A stretch of DNA of 64,000 nucleotides, taken from positions 83,160 through 147,159 of the forward strand of contig NZ_JBHZGO010000082.1 of assembly GCF_042747725.1 (NCBI RefSeq), read 5' to 3'. The DNA is from FACHB-T130 sp042747725 (lineage in GTDB: Bacteria; Cyanobacteriota; Cyanobacteriia; Cyanobacteriales; FACHB-T130). How positions within the stretch are numbered: the first letter of the stretch is position 1; each line of letters starts with the position of its first letter. The position numbers and the translations under genes are program-made. Positions 1-8,813 of the stretch are shown in pieces. The notes under the pieces are model-generated. The model made no database searches and was not told the origin of the DNA. It saw nothing but the letters and a program-made list of their open reading frames with translations.

Positions 1-686
1 GATACCAAGACTTGGACGCGGGGGATGTTTTGATTCGGCTGGAAAACCCGGTTGGGGTATCCTTCTAGAAATCCCGTCCGATAAGCTTCCTGAATCGCTG
101 TGTAACCCCAGTAATTTGCAGGTACATCCACAAAATCCACCGCTTGGCGAGTGGCAGGTCTTTGAAAAGCCTTGCGAATCATGGCGGCAAACTGAGCGCG
201 TGTCACCGGCTCGTCAGGACGGAAAGAGCCATCTGGAAAGCCTACGATCACATCTCGCTGTGCGAGTGCTTCAATAAAAGTCTGCGCCCAGCTACCCTGT
301 ACATCCGGGAAGGTGCTGGCTTGAGCCAATTGAGACGGCGTCCTGACGGCTCCGGGTTGCTGTAAACTTCTTCTTGGGGCGGCTGGATTGCTAATCGCTG
401 GCAGCGAAGAGTTGGCAGGGGTGGCGGTTGAAGGAGCAGGCGGGTTGTTAGAACGCAGCGCCTCAGCCCCCAGCATCGTTTTTAAGAGTGCGTCACCCAT
501 TGAACCGCTACCCTTGGCTGGTACTGAAGCGTTCCCGTTGGTAGAACTTGCCCCGGTGGTAGCCAAACTGGCAGCCGCATAGAGGATCGTACTGCCCAAA
601 AACATGGAACTTAGTAGGATATGTACTCGGTACCGCAATTTCTTGTTGCTAGCACTGACACGGCTCCTACCTGTTGCTGGCGTCAT
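1..686 (-). CDS. SLH-domain surface protein, partial (C-terminus beyond left edge)
   Basis: Translating the complementary strand from ATG at 684-686 gives an open frame that runs off the left edge (about 228 residues visible). It starts with a basic segment and a hydrophobic stretch (about residues 23-43, signal peptide or anchor), then a Ser/Ala/Pro-rich linker, then two S-layer homology repeats. The first begins FPDVQGSW and contains VVGFPDGSFRPDEPVTRAQF; the second begins FVDVPANYWG and contains FLEGYPNRVFQPNQ. SLH domains are known to hold proteins on the cell wall or, in cyanobacteria, to bridge peptidoglycan and outer membrane. The start is set by a strong Shine-Dalgarno a few bases upstream. 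It is divergent from the Wza-type export gene, which fits an envelope locus. What follows the SLH region cannot be seen. Confidence 0.88.
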   Translation of the reverse strand, partial: MTPATGRSRVSASNKKLRYRVHILLSSMFLGSTILYAAASLATTGASSTNGNASVPAKGSGSMGDALLKTMLGAEALRSNNPPAPSTATPANSSLPAISNPAAPRRSLQQPGAVRTPSQLAQASTFPDVQGSWAQTFIEALAQRDVIVGFPDGSFRPDEPVTRAQFAAMIRKAFQRPATRQAVDFVDVPANYWGYTAIQEAYRTGFLEGYPNRVFQPNQNIPRVQVLV

Positions 687-693
687 AACCTTT

Positions 694-700
694 CCTCCTC
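694..700 (-). promoter_or_regulatory. Strong Shine-Dalgarno (GAGGAGG) of the SLH gene
   Basis: Read on the minus strand, GAGGAGG lies 7 bases ahead of the ATG at 684-686. It fixes the start of the SLH-domain protein and rules out the short plus-strand frames overlapping this area. Confidence 0.7.
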
Positions 701-840
701 ATACCCAAATATTCCTTGCCACCTCAAAGGTACACGAGTTTGGGAAAATTACGTTGATGATTAAAATTTATACTGCAACTTTTTACGGATTGTATCCGTC
801 AATGGCGTGACTTTGTGTAACGAGGTTTAACAGATTTGGA

Positions 841-2358
841 ATGGAGAGTGCTAAGTTGAGCGCCAAAAGGCATCGTGAAACAAGCTGTAATTTTTGGACG
901 ATCGGTACTGGTTTTCCGAAACTGGCTACCCGAACCGTTGTGGGCTTCGCGCTCCTATTTGTGGCGGCGATGACGGTTTCACCACCAGCGATCGCGCAAC
1001 TCCCCGGATTGCCATCTGCTGCCCCAGCGGGAACATCTGCAAGACGTGGACCGGATGCCCCGTATACTTTAGGAGCAGGCGATCGCGTCCGGCTGGATAT
1101 TTTTGAGGTTCCCGAATACAGCGGTGAGTACCAGGTGCTAATCGATGGCACGCTCAACCTGCCAATCATTGGCAGCGTACCCGTTCAGGGACTGACCCTC
1201 CAAAGAGCAACCGATGAAATTTCTAGCAGATACGCTCGTTACATCCGACGACCCCTGCTAACCATTACTCTACTGGCACCCCGTCCGGTCAAAATCGCGG
1301 TGGCTGGGGAAGTCAATCGTCCGGGTTCCTACACCGTTAGCCTCACCGAAGGCAGGCAATTTCCCACCGTCACCCAAGCACTGCAATTGGCTGGAGGCAT
1401 TACCCAAGCCGCCAACATCCGCCAAGTACAACTGCGCCGCCTTCAATCACCCGGTTCCTCGGATATCATCGCCGTCAATCTCTGGGAATTACTCAACAAC
1501 GGCGATTTGAGTCAAGACCTCACCTTGCGAGATGGAGACTCGCTGTTTATCCCCACCAGCCCCCAAATCAACCCCGATGAATCCCGTACCCTAGCTGATG
1601 CCAGCTTTGCACCCCAGAACACCGGGCCGATCAAGATTGTCGTTGTCGGGGAAGTGTCCCGTCCAGGGCCTTATATCGTGTCGCCAGCAACCGTTGCCAC
1701 TGCCAATATTCCCCCTGAGGTCAATACAACGGCGGCTTCCAGCAGCACTCCTGCCACCGTGACACAAGCCATTCAAGTCGCTGGGGGAATTACCCCCTTA
1801 GCGGATATTCGCCAGGTTCAAATCCGCCGTTCCGCCCGTTCTGGACCAGAAAAAGTCCTCGATATCAACCTCTGGCAACTTTTACAGTCCGGGGATGTCA
1901 CTCAAGATGTCATCTTGCAGGAGGGAGATACCGTGGTGGTGCCTACTGCCAGCAATATCGACCCCTCTGAGGTACCCCAAATCGCCTCGGCTAGCTTCTC
2001 TCCCAATACCATTAGGGTCAATGTGGTCGGGGAAGTTGCCAAAGCAGGGACGATTGAAGTGCCACCCAATACGACCTTGAATCAAGCAGTGCTGGCAGCC
2101 GGAGGATTTAACAATCGCGCCCGGAGGAGTTCGGTAGAGCTGATTCGTCTCAACGCCAATGGCACCATTTCTAAGCGGAACGTCCAGGTCAATTTTGCTC
2201 AGGGCATCAACGATCAAAACAATCCTGTTTTACGAAATAACGACGTGGTGGTGGTAAACCGCTCTAGCCTCGCTAATTTCTCAGACACGCTGGGGACAGT
2301 GTTGAGTCCGCTGGGAGGGGTTTTCAGCTTATTCAACTTTTTTAGAATCTTCCAGTAG
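841..2358 (+). CDS. Wza-type polysaccharide export protein with three SLBB domains
   Basis: A 505-residue secreted protein. A hydrophobic segment at about 32-46 and an AIAQ site near residue 53 form a signal peptide. A Poly_export domain follows (about 74-150, with YTLGAGDRVRLDIFEVPEYS). Three SLBB modules come next, each opening with a related strand: VAGEVNRPGSYTV near 155, VVGEVSRPGPYIV near 265 and VVGEVAKAGTIEV near 388. The family forms the outer-membrane/periplasmic channel for capsule or exopolysaccharide export, working with a Wzc-type inner-membrane kinase, which is the next gene (162 bp downstream, same strand). No lipobox cysteine is visible at the cleavage region, so the E. coli Wza lipid anchor is probably absent, as in many cyanobacterial members. 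The start is the only ATG before the signal peptide. Confidence 0.9.
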   Translation: MESAKLSAKRHRETSCNFWTIGTGFPKLATRTVVGFALLFVAAMTVSPPAIAQLPGLPSAAPAGTSARRGPDAPYTLGAGDRVRLDIFEVPEYSGEYQVLIDGTLNLPIIGSVPVQGLTLQRATDEISSRYARYIRRPLLTITLLAPRPVKIAVAGEVNRPGSYTVSLTEGRQFPTVTQALQLAGGITQAANIRQVQLRRLQSPGSSDIIAVNLWELLNNGDLSQDLTLRDGDSLFIPTSPQINPDESRTLADASFAPQNTGPIKIVVVGEVSRPGPYIVSPATVATANIPPEVNTTAASSSTPATVTQAIQVAGGITPLADIRQVQIRRSARSGPEKVLDINLWQLLQSGDVTQDVILQEGDTVVVPTASNIDPSEVPQIASASFSPNTIRVNVVGEVAKAGTIEVPPNTTLNQAVLAAGGFNNRARRSSVELIRLNANGTISKRNVQVNFAQGINDQNNPVLRNNDVVVVNRSSLANFSDTLGTVLSPLGGVFSLFNFFRIFQ

Positions 2359-2519
2359 AAACCTGGCTTGCTAGGTCTGGAAAGCCGCAATCAAGAGCTG
2401 AGGAAAAAATTCGGTCGTTTGGATGTAGCTTCCTGCACTTTCATGGTACAAAATGAGGCAAGAACCAGGAATATCCCTGGCGATCGCGTCAACCAAGCCA
2501 ACAAGGTGCAGGGGTTTAG

Positions 2520-4892
2520 ATGGAAGCGGGCCAATTTTCTCAACCGTCATCGCCGAAAGGGAATGGCAAGCAACTTCAGCCATTGCCGCTAACCGACGAA
2601 ACTCAGTTTCTGGATAACAACCAGGACGAGTTGAATGTTCGTCAGCTCTTGAATGTGGTGCGTCGCCGTGCCTTGGTGATTGCGGGGGTGGCGATCGTTG
2701 TCACGACTGGAATCGGCTTGTGGACATTCAGCCAGACACCCAAGTATGAAGGAAAGTTTCAACTGCTGGTGGAACCCGTTACGGCTGAAAATAAGCTGAC
2801 CAAACTCACTCAATTGCAGGCTATAGAGCCAGCCCTAAACGAATCTAGTCTGGATTACGAAACCCAAATTAAAGTTTTACTTAGTTCCGAACGGATGGCT
2901 GCATTCATCGCTCAGATACAAAAGCGCTATCCCGACATCGACTATGAATCACTAATTCTTGAAAAAAACCTGACAATTACCCAGTTAGATAAAACAAAAA
3001 TTTTAGAAGTACGCTACCGGGATACCGATCCCGATAAAATAAAGTATGTATTATTTGAGTTGGCTAAAGTTTATCTGAGGTACTCTCTTCAGGAGCGGCA
3101 AACTAACCTCAACCAGGGAATTAAGTTTGTAGACGGTCAATTGCCTGCACTTCAGCAACGGGTGGACAAACTCCAGGGACAACTGCAAACATTTCGGCAG
3201 CGGTACAACATCCTCGATCCGCAAGAACAAGCCAAACAACTTGCCGAGCTAGTCTCTAATGTTGAGGAACAAAAACTCGATAACCAACTAAAACATAATG
3301 AAGTCCGATCGCTGTATGTAACGCTACAAAAACAGTTAGGATTACCCCCCAATCAAGCGATCGCTGCCGCGTCTCTTTCGGAAGCACCGCGCTACCAACA
3401 GTTACTCAACAAACTCAAGGAAGTCGAAACAAAGCTTGCCACCGAGTCAGCCCGGTTTCTAGAAGAAAGCCCCACCATTCAGTCACTCAAAGAGCAGCAG
3501 CAAAATTTGCTGCCCCTGTTGCAACAAGAAGCGGCGGCGGTACTGGGAAACAACCTGTCTGGTCTCAGCGAACGACAATATTTGTCTTCCCCCAGCACGG
3601 TGCGCCTAGAGCTGATTCAGCAATTTGTGGATGCGGCAAACCAAGTGCAGGTTCTGGAAGTTCGCGGCAATGCGATCGCGCAAGCAGAAAATCGCTTAAA
3701 TCAACAAGTTAGACTACTGCCCCTGATTGCCCGTCAGTACACAGATTTACAGCGGGAACTCAACGTCGCAACCGACAGTTTGAACCGCTTTCTAGCCGTT
3801 CGGGAAACCCTGCAAATTGAAGCAGCACAGAAAGCTCTCCCCTGGCAGCTGATCGCCAAACCCCAAAAGCCAGAAGATCCCATCTTTCCCAAGCCAAAGC
3901 AAAATCTGATATTAGGAGCGATCGCTGGGGCAATGTTAGGACTGGCATCTGCCTTATTAGCAGAGCGACTCGACAACGTCTTCCACTCCCCTGAAGAACT
4001 CAAAGACAGCACCCGACTGCCCATTCTCGGCTTGATCCCCCAGCACAAAGAACTCAAGCTATTCAAACCCATCGCAGAACTCACCAATTTCGCCCAGCCG
4101 GATGGGAACAGAGCCTCAGCCAAGAACCAAAACGGAAATACCCCATCCAAAGAGCGTGCCCACACTCGCAAAGCTAGCTGGTACAATGCTTCTCCCTTCT
4201 TAGAATCCTTCCGTTCTCTCCATACCAATATCCGTTTTCTCGGTTCTGATACCCCCATCCACTCGCTGGTGGTTAGCTCAGCATCTCCAGCAGATGGCAA
4301 ATCCACCGTTTCCGTACACCTAGCGCAAGCTGCTGCGGCAATGGGACAACGAGTTTTGCTGGTAGATGCAGATTTGCGGCGTCCTCAGGTTCATAACGTC
4401 CTCGGTTTAGAAAATCAGCAGGGACTGAGCAACGTCATTGCCACGGGTGTCACTCCCAGAGAAGCCATCCAGCGCTTGCCCTCCTGGGACAATCTCTACG
4501 TGCTAACCGCTGGGCAAATCCCGCCAGATCCAACCAGGCTGCTTTCCTCCAAGCGAATGCAGTATTTGATGGAGCAGTTGAACGCGGTTTTCGATCTAGT
4601 GATTTATGACACACCACCTATACTGGGTCTGGCAGATGGCAGACTCCTGGCTGTCCATACCAATGGCGTGATCATGGTGGCACGACTAGGCAAAACAGAC
4701 CGCTCCATCCTGCTGCAAGCGATAGATGCATTAAAAATCTCTAGCGCCCCCGTCTTGGGTATGGTTGCCAACGGTGTGAGAAGAAGCGCCGGTGGATCGT
4801 ACTATTACTACGATCGCTACTACGCTTCTAACCAAGAATCAGAAGTAGAAAATGCCAAAAAACTCTTGCAAAAGAAACTTGGATTGCGCTAG
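2520..4892 (+). CDS. Wzc/GumC-type polysaccharide co-polymerase and BY-kinase
   Basis: A 790-residue inner-membrane protein. Order: cytoplasmic N-terminus, TM1 (about 51-70), a Wzz-like periplasmic domain with long Gln/Leu-rich coiled coils (about 200-420), TM2 (about 461-482) and a C-terminal bacterial tyrosine kinase. The kinase shows Walker A SPADGKST (about 589), Walker A' VLLVDADLRRP (about 611), Walker B VIYDTPP (about 693) and a C-terminal tyrosine cluster GSYYYYDRYY (about 759-768), the usual autophosphorylation site. Known role: control of exopolysaccharide chain length and export with a Wza partner, encoded immediately upstream. Kinase and transmembrane halves are fused, as in Gram-negative Wzc. 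The ribosome site before the ATG is weak (CAGGGG). Confidence 0.92.
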   Translation: MEAGQFSQPSSPKGNGKQLQPLPLTDETQFLDNNQDELNVRQLLNVVRRRALVIAGVAIVVTTGIGLWTFSQTPKYEGKFQLLVEPVTAENKLTKLTQLQAIEPALNESSLDYETQIKVLLSSERMAAFIAQIQKRYPDIDYESLILEKNLTITQLDKTKILEVRYRDTDPDKIKYVLFELAKVYLRYSLQERQTNLNQGIKFVDGQLPALQQRVDKLQGQLQTFRQRYNILDPQEQAKQLAELVSNVEEQKLDNQLKHNEVRSLYVTLQKQLGLPPNQAIAAASLSEAPRYQQLLNKLKEVETKLATESARFLEESPTIQSLKEQQQNLLPLLQQEAAAVLGNNLSGLSERQYLSSPSTVRLELIQQFVDAANQVQVLEVRGNAIAQAENRLNQQVRLLPLIARQYTDLQRELNVATDSLNRFLAVRETLQIEAAQKALPWQLIAKPQKPEDPIFPKPKQNLILGAIAGAMLGLASALLAERLDNVFHSPEELKDSTRLPILGLIPQHKELKLFKPIAELTNFAQPDGNRASAKNQNGNTPSKERAHTRKASWYNASPFLESFRSLHTNIRFLGSDTPIHSLVVSSASPADGKSTVSVHLAQAAAAMGQRVLLVDADLRRPQVHNVLGLENQQGLSNVIATGVTPREAIQRLPSWDNLYVLTAGQIPPDPTRLLSSKRMQYLMEQLNAVFDLVIYDTPPILGLADGRLLAVHTNGVIMVARLGKTDRSILLQAIDALKISSAPVLGMVANGVRRSAGGSYYYYDRYYASNQESEVENAKKLLQKKLGLR

Positions 4893-4916
4893 TCGTTAGG
4901 GATTAGTCATTAGTCC

Positions 4917-5112
4917 CTGAAAGACTATCCAAATCTCGGATGTGTAGGATGTGTAGGCTCCCTTTGAGTTCACGTTCCCCAGCACTGGTGCAATTTGCCC
5001 TAGTTACTCTCCCTTGAAGGCTAAAGCCTTACGGCATGAACGCGCCTACGCTATCGCTCTACCATTCCCTACGATTTTTCAAGCGTTTCAGGAGTTTTGG
5101 ATAGTCTTTCAG
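4917..5112. repeat. Small element bounded by 17-bp perfect inverted repeats
   Basis: CTGAAAGACTATCCAAA at 4917-4933 is exactly inverted at 5096-5112. Outside each arm a related TTAGTCATT-like stretch extends the match, with a 5-base insertion on the left. The 162-bp interior has no convincing gene and contains a 14-bp palindrome (AAGGCTAAAGCCTT). This is the shape of a small MITE-like insertion between the convergent wzc-like and epimerase genes. No target-site duplication was identified. Confidence 0.55.
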
Positions 5113-5124
5113 AATGACTAACGG

Positions 5125-6135
5125 CTACGCCCCATAAAAAGAGCGATACCACTCAACAAAACGCGGAATTCCAACCTCAATGGATGTACTAGGCTTGAAG
5201 CCAACATCTCTTTGTAAATCACTAATATCGGCATAAGTTTCAGGAACATCTCCCGGTTGCATTGGCAGCAGATTTTTTACTGCCTTCGTACCGAGACAAT
5301 CTTCCAAAACCTCGATAAAACGCCCTAATTCAACCGGCGTATTATTGCCAATATTGTAAATTTTATAAGGTGCCGCACTCGCTCCCGGATCGGAGTCAGC
5401 TCCTGCTAAATCAGGATTTGGCTGTGGAATTTTATCAGCTACTCGTAAAACTCCTTCTGCAATGTCATCAATGTAGGTAAAATCGCGCCGCATCTTACCA
5501 TAATTAAAAACATCAATCGGACGCCCTCCTAAAATGGCTTTGGTAAACAAAAACATCGCCATATCGGGACGACCCCACGGCCCATAGACTGTAAAAAAGC
5601 GCAAGCCAGTAGTTGGTAAACCATACAAATGACTGTAGGTATGAGCCATCAGTTCATTTGCCTTTTTACTGGCTGCATACAAGCTGACTGGATGGTCTAC
5701 ATTGTCATGCACCGAAAAAGGCATTTTCTTATTTGCCCCGTAAACCGAACTAGAAGAGGCAAACACCAAATGTTTAACTTCCGAATGCCGACAACCCTCC
5801 AGGATATTCATAAATCCCACCAAGTTGCTATCGACATAGGCATGGGGATTTTTCAGCGAGTAACGTACACCCGCCTGGGCAGCCATGTGCAGCACTTGTT
5901 CAATCTGGGAATTAGCGAATAACTCAGCAATTCCTTGACGGTCAGCCAATTCAAGTTTGTAAAACTGAAAATTATTTTTGTCCTTCAGTTGCTCCAGACG
6001 AGCTTGTTTTAAATTGACATCATAATAATCATTGAGATTATCGATGCCAATGACCTCTTTTCCTCTATCCAGCAGCAGTTTACACAAGTAAAAACCAACA
6101 AAACCAGCGGCACCAGTAACTAAAATTTTTCCCAT
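5125..6135 (-). CDS. UDP-glucuronate 4-epimerase (short-chain dehydrogenase family)
   Basis: A 336-residue extended SDR enzyme. The N-terminal Rossmann motif is TGAAGFVG (7-14). The catalytic Ser region is FASSSSVYG (about 125-133), with the YAASK tetrad at Y153/K157. FRFFTVYGPWGRPDMA-type sequence and the DFTYIDDIAEG segment are typical of the CapI/LspL/GAE branch that interconverts UDP-glucuronate and UDP-galacturonate; UDP-glucose 4-epimerases differ in this region. It probably supplies an acidic sugar for the surface polysaccharide exported by the neighbouring Wza/Wzc pair, with which it is convergent. Substrate assignment is by family resemblance. Confidence 0.85.
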   Translation of the reverse strand: MGKILVTGAAGFVGFYLCKLLLDRGKEVIGIDNLNDYYDVNLKQARLEQLKDKNNFQFYKLELADRQGIAELFANSQIEQVLHMAAQAGVRYSLKNPHAYVDSNLVGFMNILEGCRHSEVKHLVFASSSSVYGANKKMPFSVHDNVDHPVSLYAASKKANELMAHTYSHLYGLPTTGLRFFTVYGPWGRPDMAMFLFTKAILGGRPIDVFNYGKMRRDFTYIDDIAEGVLRVADKIPQPNPDLAGADSDPGASAAPYKIYNIGNNTPVELGRFIEVLEDCLGTKAVKNLLPMQPGDVPETYADISDLQRDVGFKPSTSIEVGIPRFVEWYRSFYGA

Positions 6136-6657
6136 ATTTTTTGTTTCTACTAGCTGTTAGCAGGTTGGTAATTGATGTGGCGTCATTGACAAGTAATGGC
6201 GATGACCGCGACAAATACAAAGGCGTTCAAGTCCAAAGTCTAGCCCAATTACTCAGGCGAATGCCATAGTTCCGTACAAGCTGCACTGGTGACATTAAGG
6301 GTTCATATGCCCTTACAACCCCACCAAACTCATGAAAGCTGCCTTGAGCCTATACAGGATACGCTCCGCTCTAGGAACCTAGTCGGGCGCATTTTGTTGA
6401 TGAGAGCGAAAAGCGCTCCTCGCGTAGCGTATGCGTGTACCTGCACTCCTCGCGTAGCGTATGCTGCTAAATGCGGCTAATCCTTCACCGGCTATATGCC
6501 GCCTAGGAGACGCGCCTGCTTTCCCGGAAACAGGGAACTATCCCAGCCGTGTCTAGTCTGATGAAGAGCTTTAAGTTTAATTCTGCTTAGCGTCAGATTA
6601 CAGGGTTTGTATATTACGTTTCATTTTGCCCATCTAACTGAGTCTGTCACCTTACGT
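6136..6657. other. Intergenic region with a 30-bp-period direct repeat
   Basis: No gene is seen. CTCCTCGCGTAGCGTATGC occurs at 6416-6434 and again at 6446-6464, separated by 11 bases. The rest is GC-rich with small palindromes and no open frame resembling a protein. It must contain the promoters of the divergent epimerase and membrane-protein genes, but no clear -35/-10 pair stands out. Confidence 0.5.
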
Positions 6658-8397
6658 ATGGTAATCACGCACCTGCACAAATTTTTAACAACCTCAACTG
6701 CCAAAACTTCTAAATCTCAGATGATCTTTTGGTTCACTTTAAGCCTAACTTTCGCCCTCATTTATAGTCTTTTAGGACTCAAGCAGGCTTTCAGTAGCTC
6801 CTATGTGGTGCAAGATGATGCACGGGTGTATGTGTTTTGGATGCAACGATTTGTAGACTCAGACTTGTTTCCGAATGATTTTATTGCCGACTATTTTCAA
6901 TCCATAACCCCATCTGGATATGCTGCTTTCTATCGACTGATAGCATCTGTAGGGATTGAGCCACTTGGCTTGAGTAAATTACTACCAGTCTTTTTGACAC
7001 TGCTGACAACCGTCTGCTGTTTTGCAGTCTGCATGGAGATTTTCCCGGTACCAACAGCAGGATTTATTAGCACGCTGCTGCTTAATCAAAATCTCTCCAT
7101 GAGGGATGATTTAGTTTCTAGCACTCCTAGGTCTTTTATTTTTTTGTTTTTCCTAGCATTTCTGTACTATTTGCTGCGGCGCTCTTTATTTTTATGTCTA
7201 GGTGCGATCGCTTTGTCTGGATTCTTTTATCCCCCGTTGTTGTTCATTTTAGCCGGAATCTTAATTTTGAGACTGGGGCGCTGGGACGGGCAGCAACTCC
7301 GTCTATCTAAGAATCGGCTTGATTATCTGTTCGGCGCTACTGGATTAGGACTTTGCCTGGTAGTCCTATTGCCTTATGCTTTGAAATCCTCTGAATTTGG
7401 CTCAGTGATCGCAGGGATGGAGCTAAGATCGTTACCAGCATTTTCTCAAACGGGAAGAATTCCTTTTTTTGATAACAATAATCCTCTATGGTTTTGGTTG
7501 TTTGGACAACATAGTGGTCTTCTGCCTAATGTGTTTGAACATCCCCTATCGCTGATGGGATTATTATTGCCAATTTTGATGCGATATCCCGATAAGTTTC
7601 CTTTAATTAGGCAAGTTACTAGCAACGTGATAATTTTGCCTCAGATTGCACTAGGATCTTTCGGAATATTTGTGGCTGCCCATGCCATGCTCTACAAGCT
7701 TTTTGCTCCCGCCCGTTACACGCGATATAGCCTCAAATTGGTGATGATATTGAGCGCAGGAATCGTGTTATTAGCGCTCCTAGATGCAGCTTTTCAGTGG
7801 GCAAGACAGCCGGATAAACTTTTTGTCCAGCGGCAGTTTATAGCCTTTGGTTTGACAACTCTACTAGGAACCATCCTGGTTTTTTATCCATATTTATTGA
7901 AAGAATTTCCAACCAGTAATTACGTGGTTGGAAAGGCACCAGCACTATATGAATTCTTTCAAGAACAACCTAAAAACATCCTCATTGCTTCCTTATCAGA
8001 AGAGGTAGATAACCTACCTACTTTTTCCGACAGATCCATCTTAGTCGGGTGGGAATATGCAATTCCTTATCACGTGGAATACGAACGTCAAATTCGCCAA
8101 CGAGCTACCGATTTGATCCACACTCAGTACACTCCAGATTTGGCAGAAATTAAAAATTTCATTCAAGTCTATGGTGTAGATTTTTTCTTACTGGATAGAG
8201 CCGCATTCACCCCTAAATATATCACCAGCAATCCTTGGTTTATACAGTGGCAGCCGCTAGCGAAAGAGGTTTTAGGAATGTTGGAGCGGGGAAGTATTCC
8301 AGCTATGTCTGGTTTGATGCAGCGCTGTTCGGTTTTGGAGACGGGGGAGCTGGTTGTACTGGAAGCCAAATGTATGATTAAAGCTACCCCTGATTAA
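6658..8397 (+). CDS. Multipass membrane protein, possible glycosyltransferase-like
   Basis: About 579 residues from ATG 6658; a TTG at 6607 would add 17 residues, and another ATG lies at 6721. Around ten hydrophobic helices are spread over the first 430 residues, followed by a soluble C-terminal region of about 150 residues (from YVVGKAPALYEFFQE onward) containing FFLLDRAAF. The layout, membrane channel plus C-terminal extracytoplasmic domain, resembles GT-C glycosyltransferases and related cyanobacterial proteins of unknown function, but no catalytic motif was recognised with confidence; VVQDDARVYVFWMQRF near the N-terminus could be the acidic first loop. The setting beside polysaccharide genes supports an envelope role. 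No good Shine-Dalgarno decides the start. Confidence 0.7.
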   Translation: MVITHLHKFLTTSTAKTSKSQMIFWFTLSLTFALIYSLLGLKQAFSSSYVVQDDARVYVFWMQRFVDSDLFPNDFIADYFQSITPSGYAAFYRLIASVGIEPLGLSKLLPVFLTLLTTVCCFAVCMEIFPVPTAGFISTLLLNQNLSMRDDLVSSTPRSFIFLFFLAFLYYLLRRSLFLCLGAIALSGFFYPPLLFILAGILILRLGRWDGQQLRLSKNRLDYLFGATGLGLCLVVLLPYALKSSEFGSVIAGMELRSLPAFSQTGRIPFFDNNNPLWFWLFGQHSGLLPNVFEHPLSLMGLLLPILMRYPDKFPLIRQVTSNVIILPQIALGSFGIFVAAHAMLYKLFAPARYTRYSLKLVMILSAGIVLLALLDAAFQWARQPDKLFVQRQFIAFGLTTLLGTILVFYPYLLKEFPTSNYVVGKAPALYEFFQEQPKNILIASLSEEVDNLPTFSDRSILVGWEYAIPYHVEYERQIRQRATDLIHTQYTPDLAEIKNFIQVYGVDFFLLDRAAFTPKYITSNPWFIQWQPLAKEVLGMLERGSIPAMSGLMQRCSVLETGELVVLEAKCMIKATPD

Positions 8398-8813
8398 ATA
8401 CTACTGAAATCATTTCAACATAAGGTAGTTACAAGTAAAGGGTAGTCAGTGGCGACTAGCACAGACGCGAACTGACAAGTCAGCGCTTCGCTATCGCAGC
8501 CAATCTTCTCCAACCCAAAATTGGGAATCAAAAATCTAAAATGGTATGAGTTTTAGGCAATTGACAGATTGGTGAAACATATCAGTGCTGCTCAAGTCTG
8601 TTTGATTATGCATTGACTGTAGGATTCTAGTGTCACCTATGCGATCGCAGGCAGACCCTTTCAAAACAACTCTCATTCTGAGTACACGAGTGTGGGAAGA
8701 TTCCCACATATAAAGACCATTGACACTTACATAGGACAAGCCGATAGTATTCATCGGTAGAAGCCTGCAATCATGTCTAAAGACACCCTCGTTACCGCCG
8801 TTGCTAGTTTTCT
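8398..8813. promoter_or_regulatory. Upstream region of the TamB-like gene, possible promoter and palindrome
   Basis: No gene is seen. A perfect 8-bp inverted repeat (TGTGGGAA, spacer GA, TTCCCACA) lies at 8691-8708. It is followed by TTGACA at 8720-8725 and GATAGTAT-like sequence at 8743-8750, a plausible but imperfect sigma-70-type promoter about 65 bp before the start codon. The palindrome directly upstream of it could be an operator; this is inference only. Confidence 0.35.

Noticed and set aside
144..810. Three short plus-strand open frames (144-365, 388-582, 604-810)
   Set aside because: They lie opposite the SLH-domain gene, whose minus-strand frame has clear domains and a strong ribosome site.
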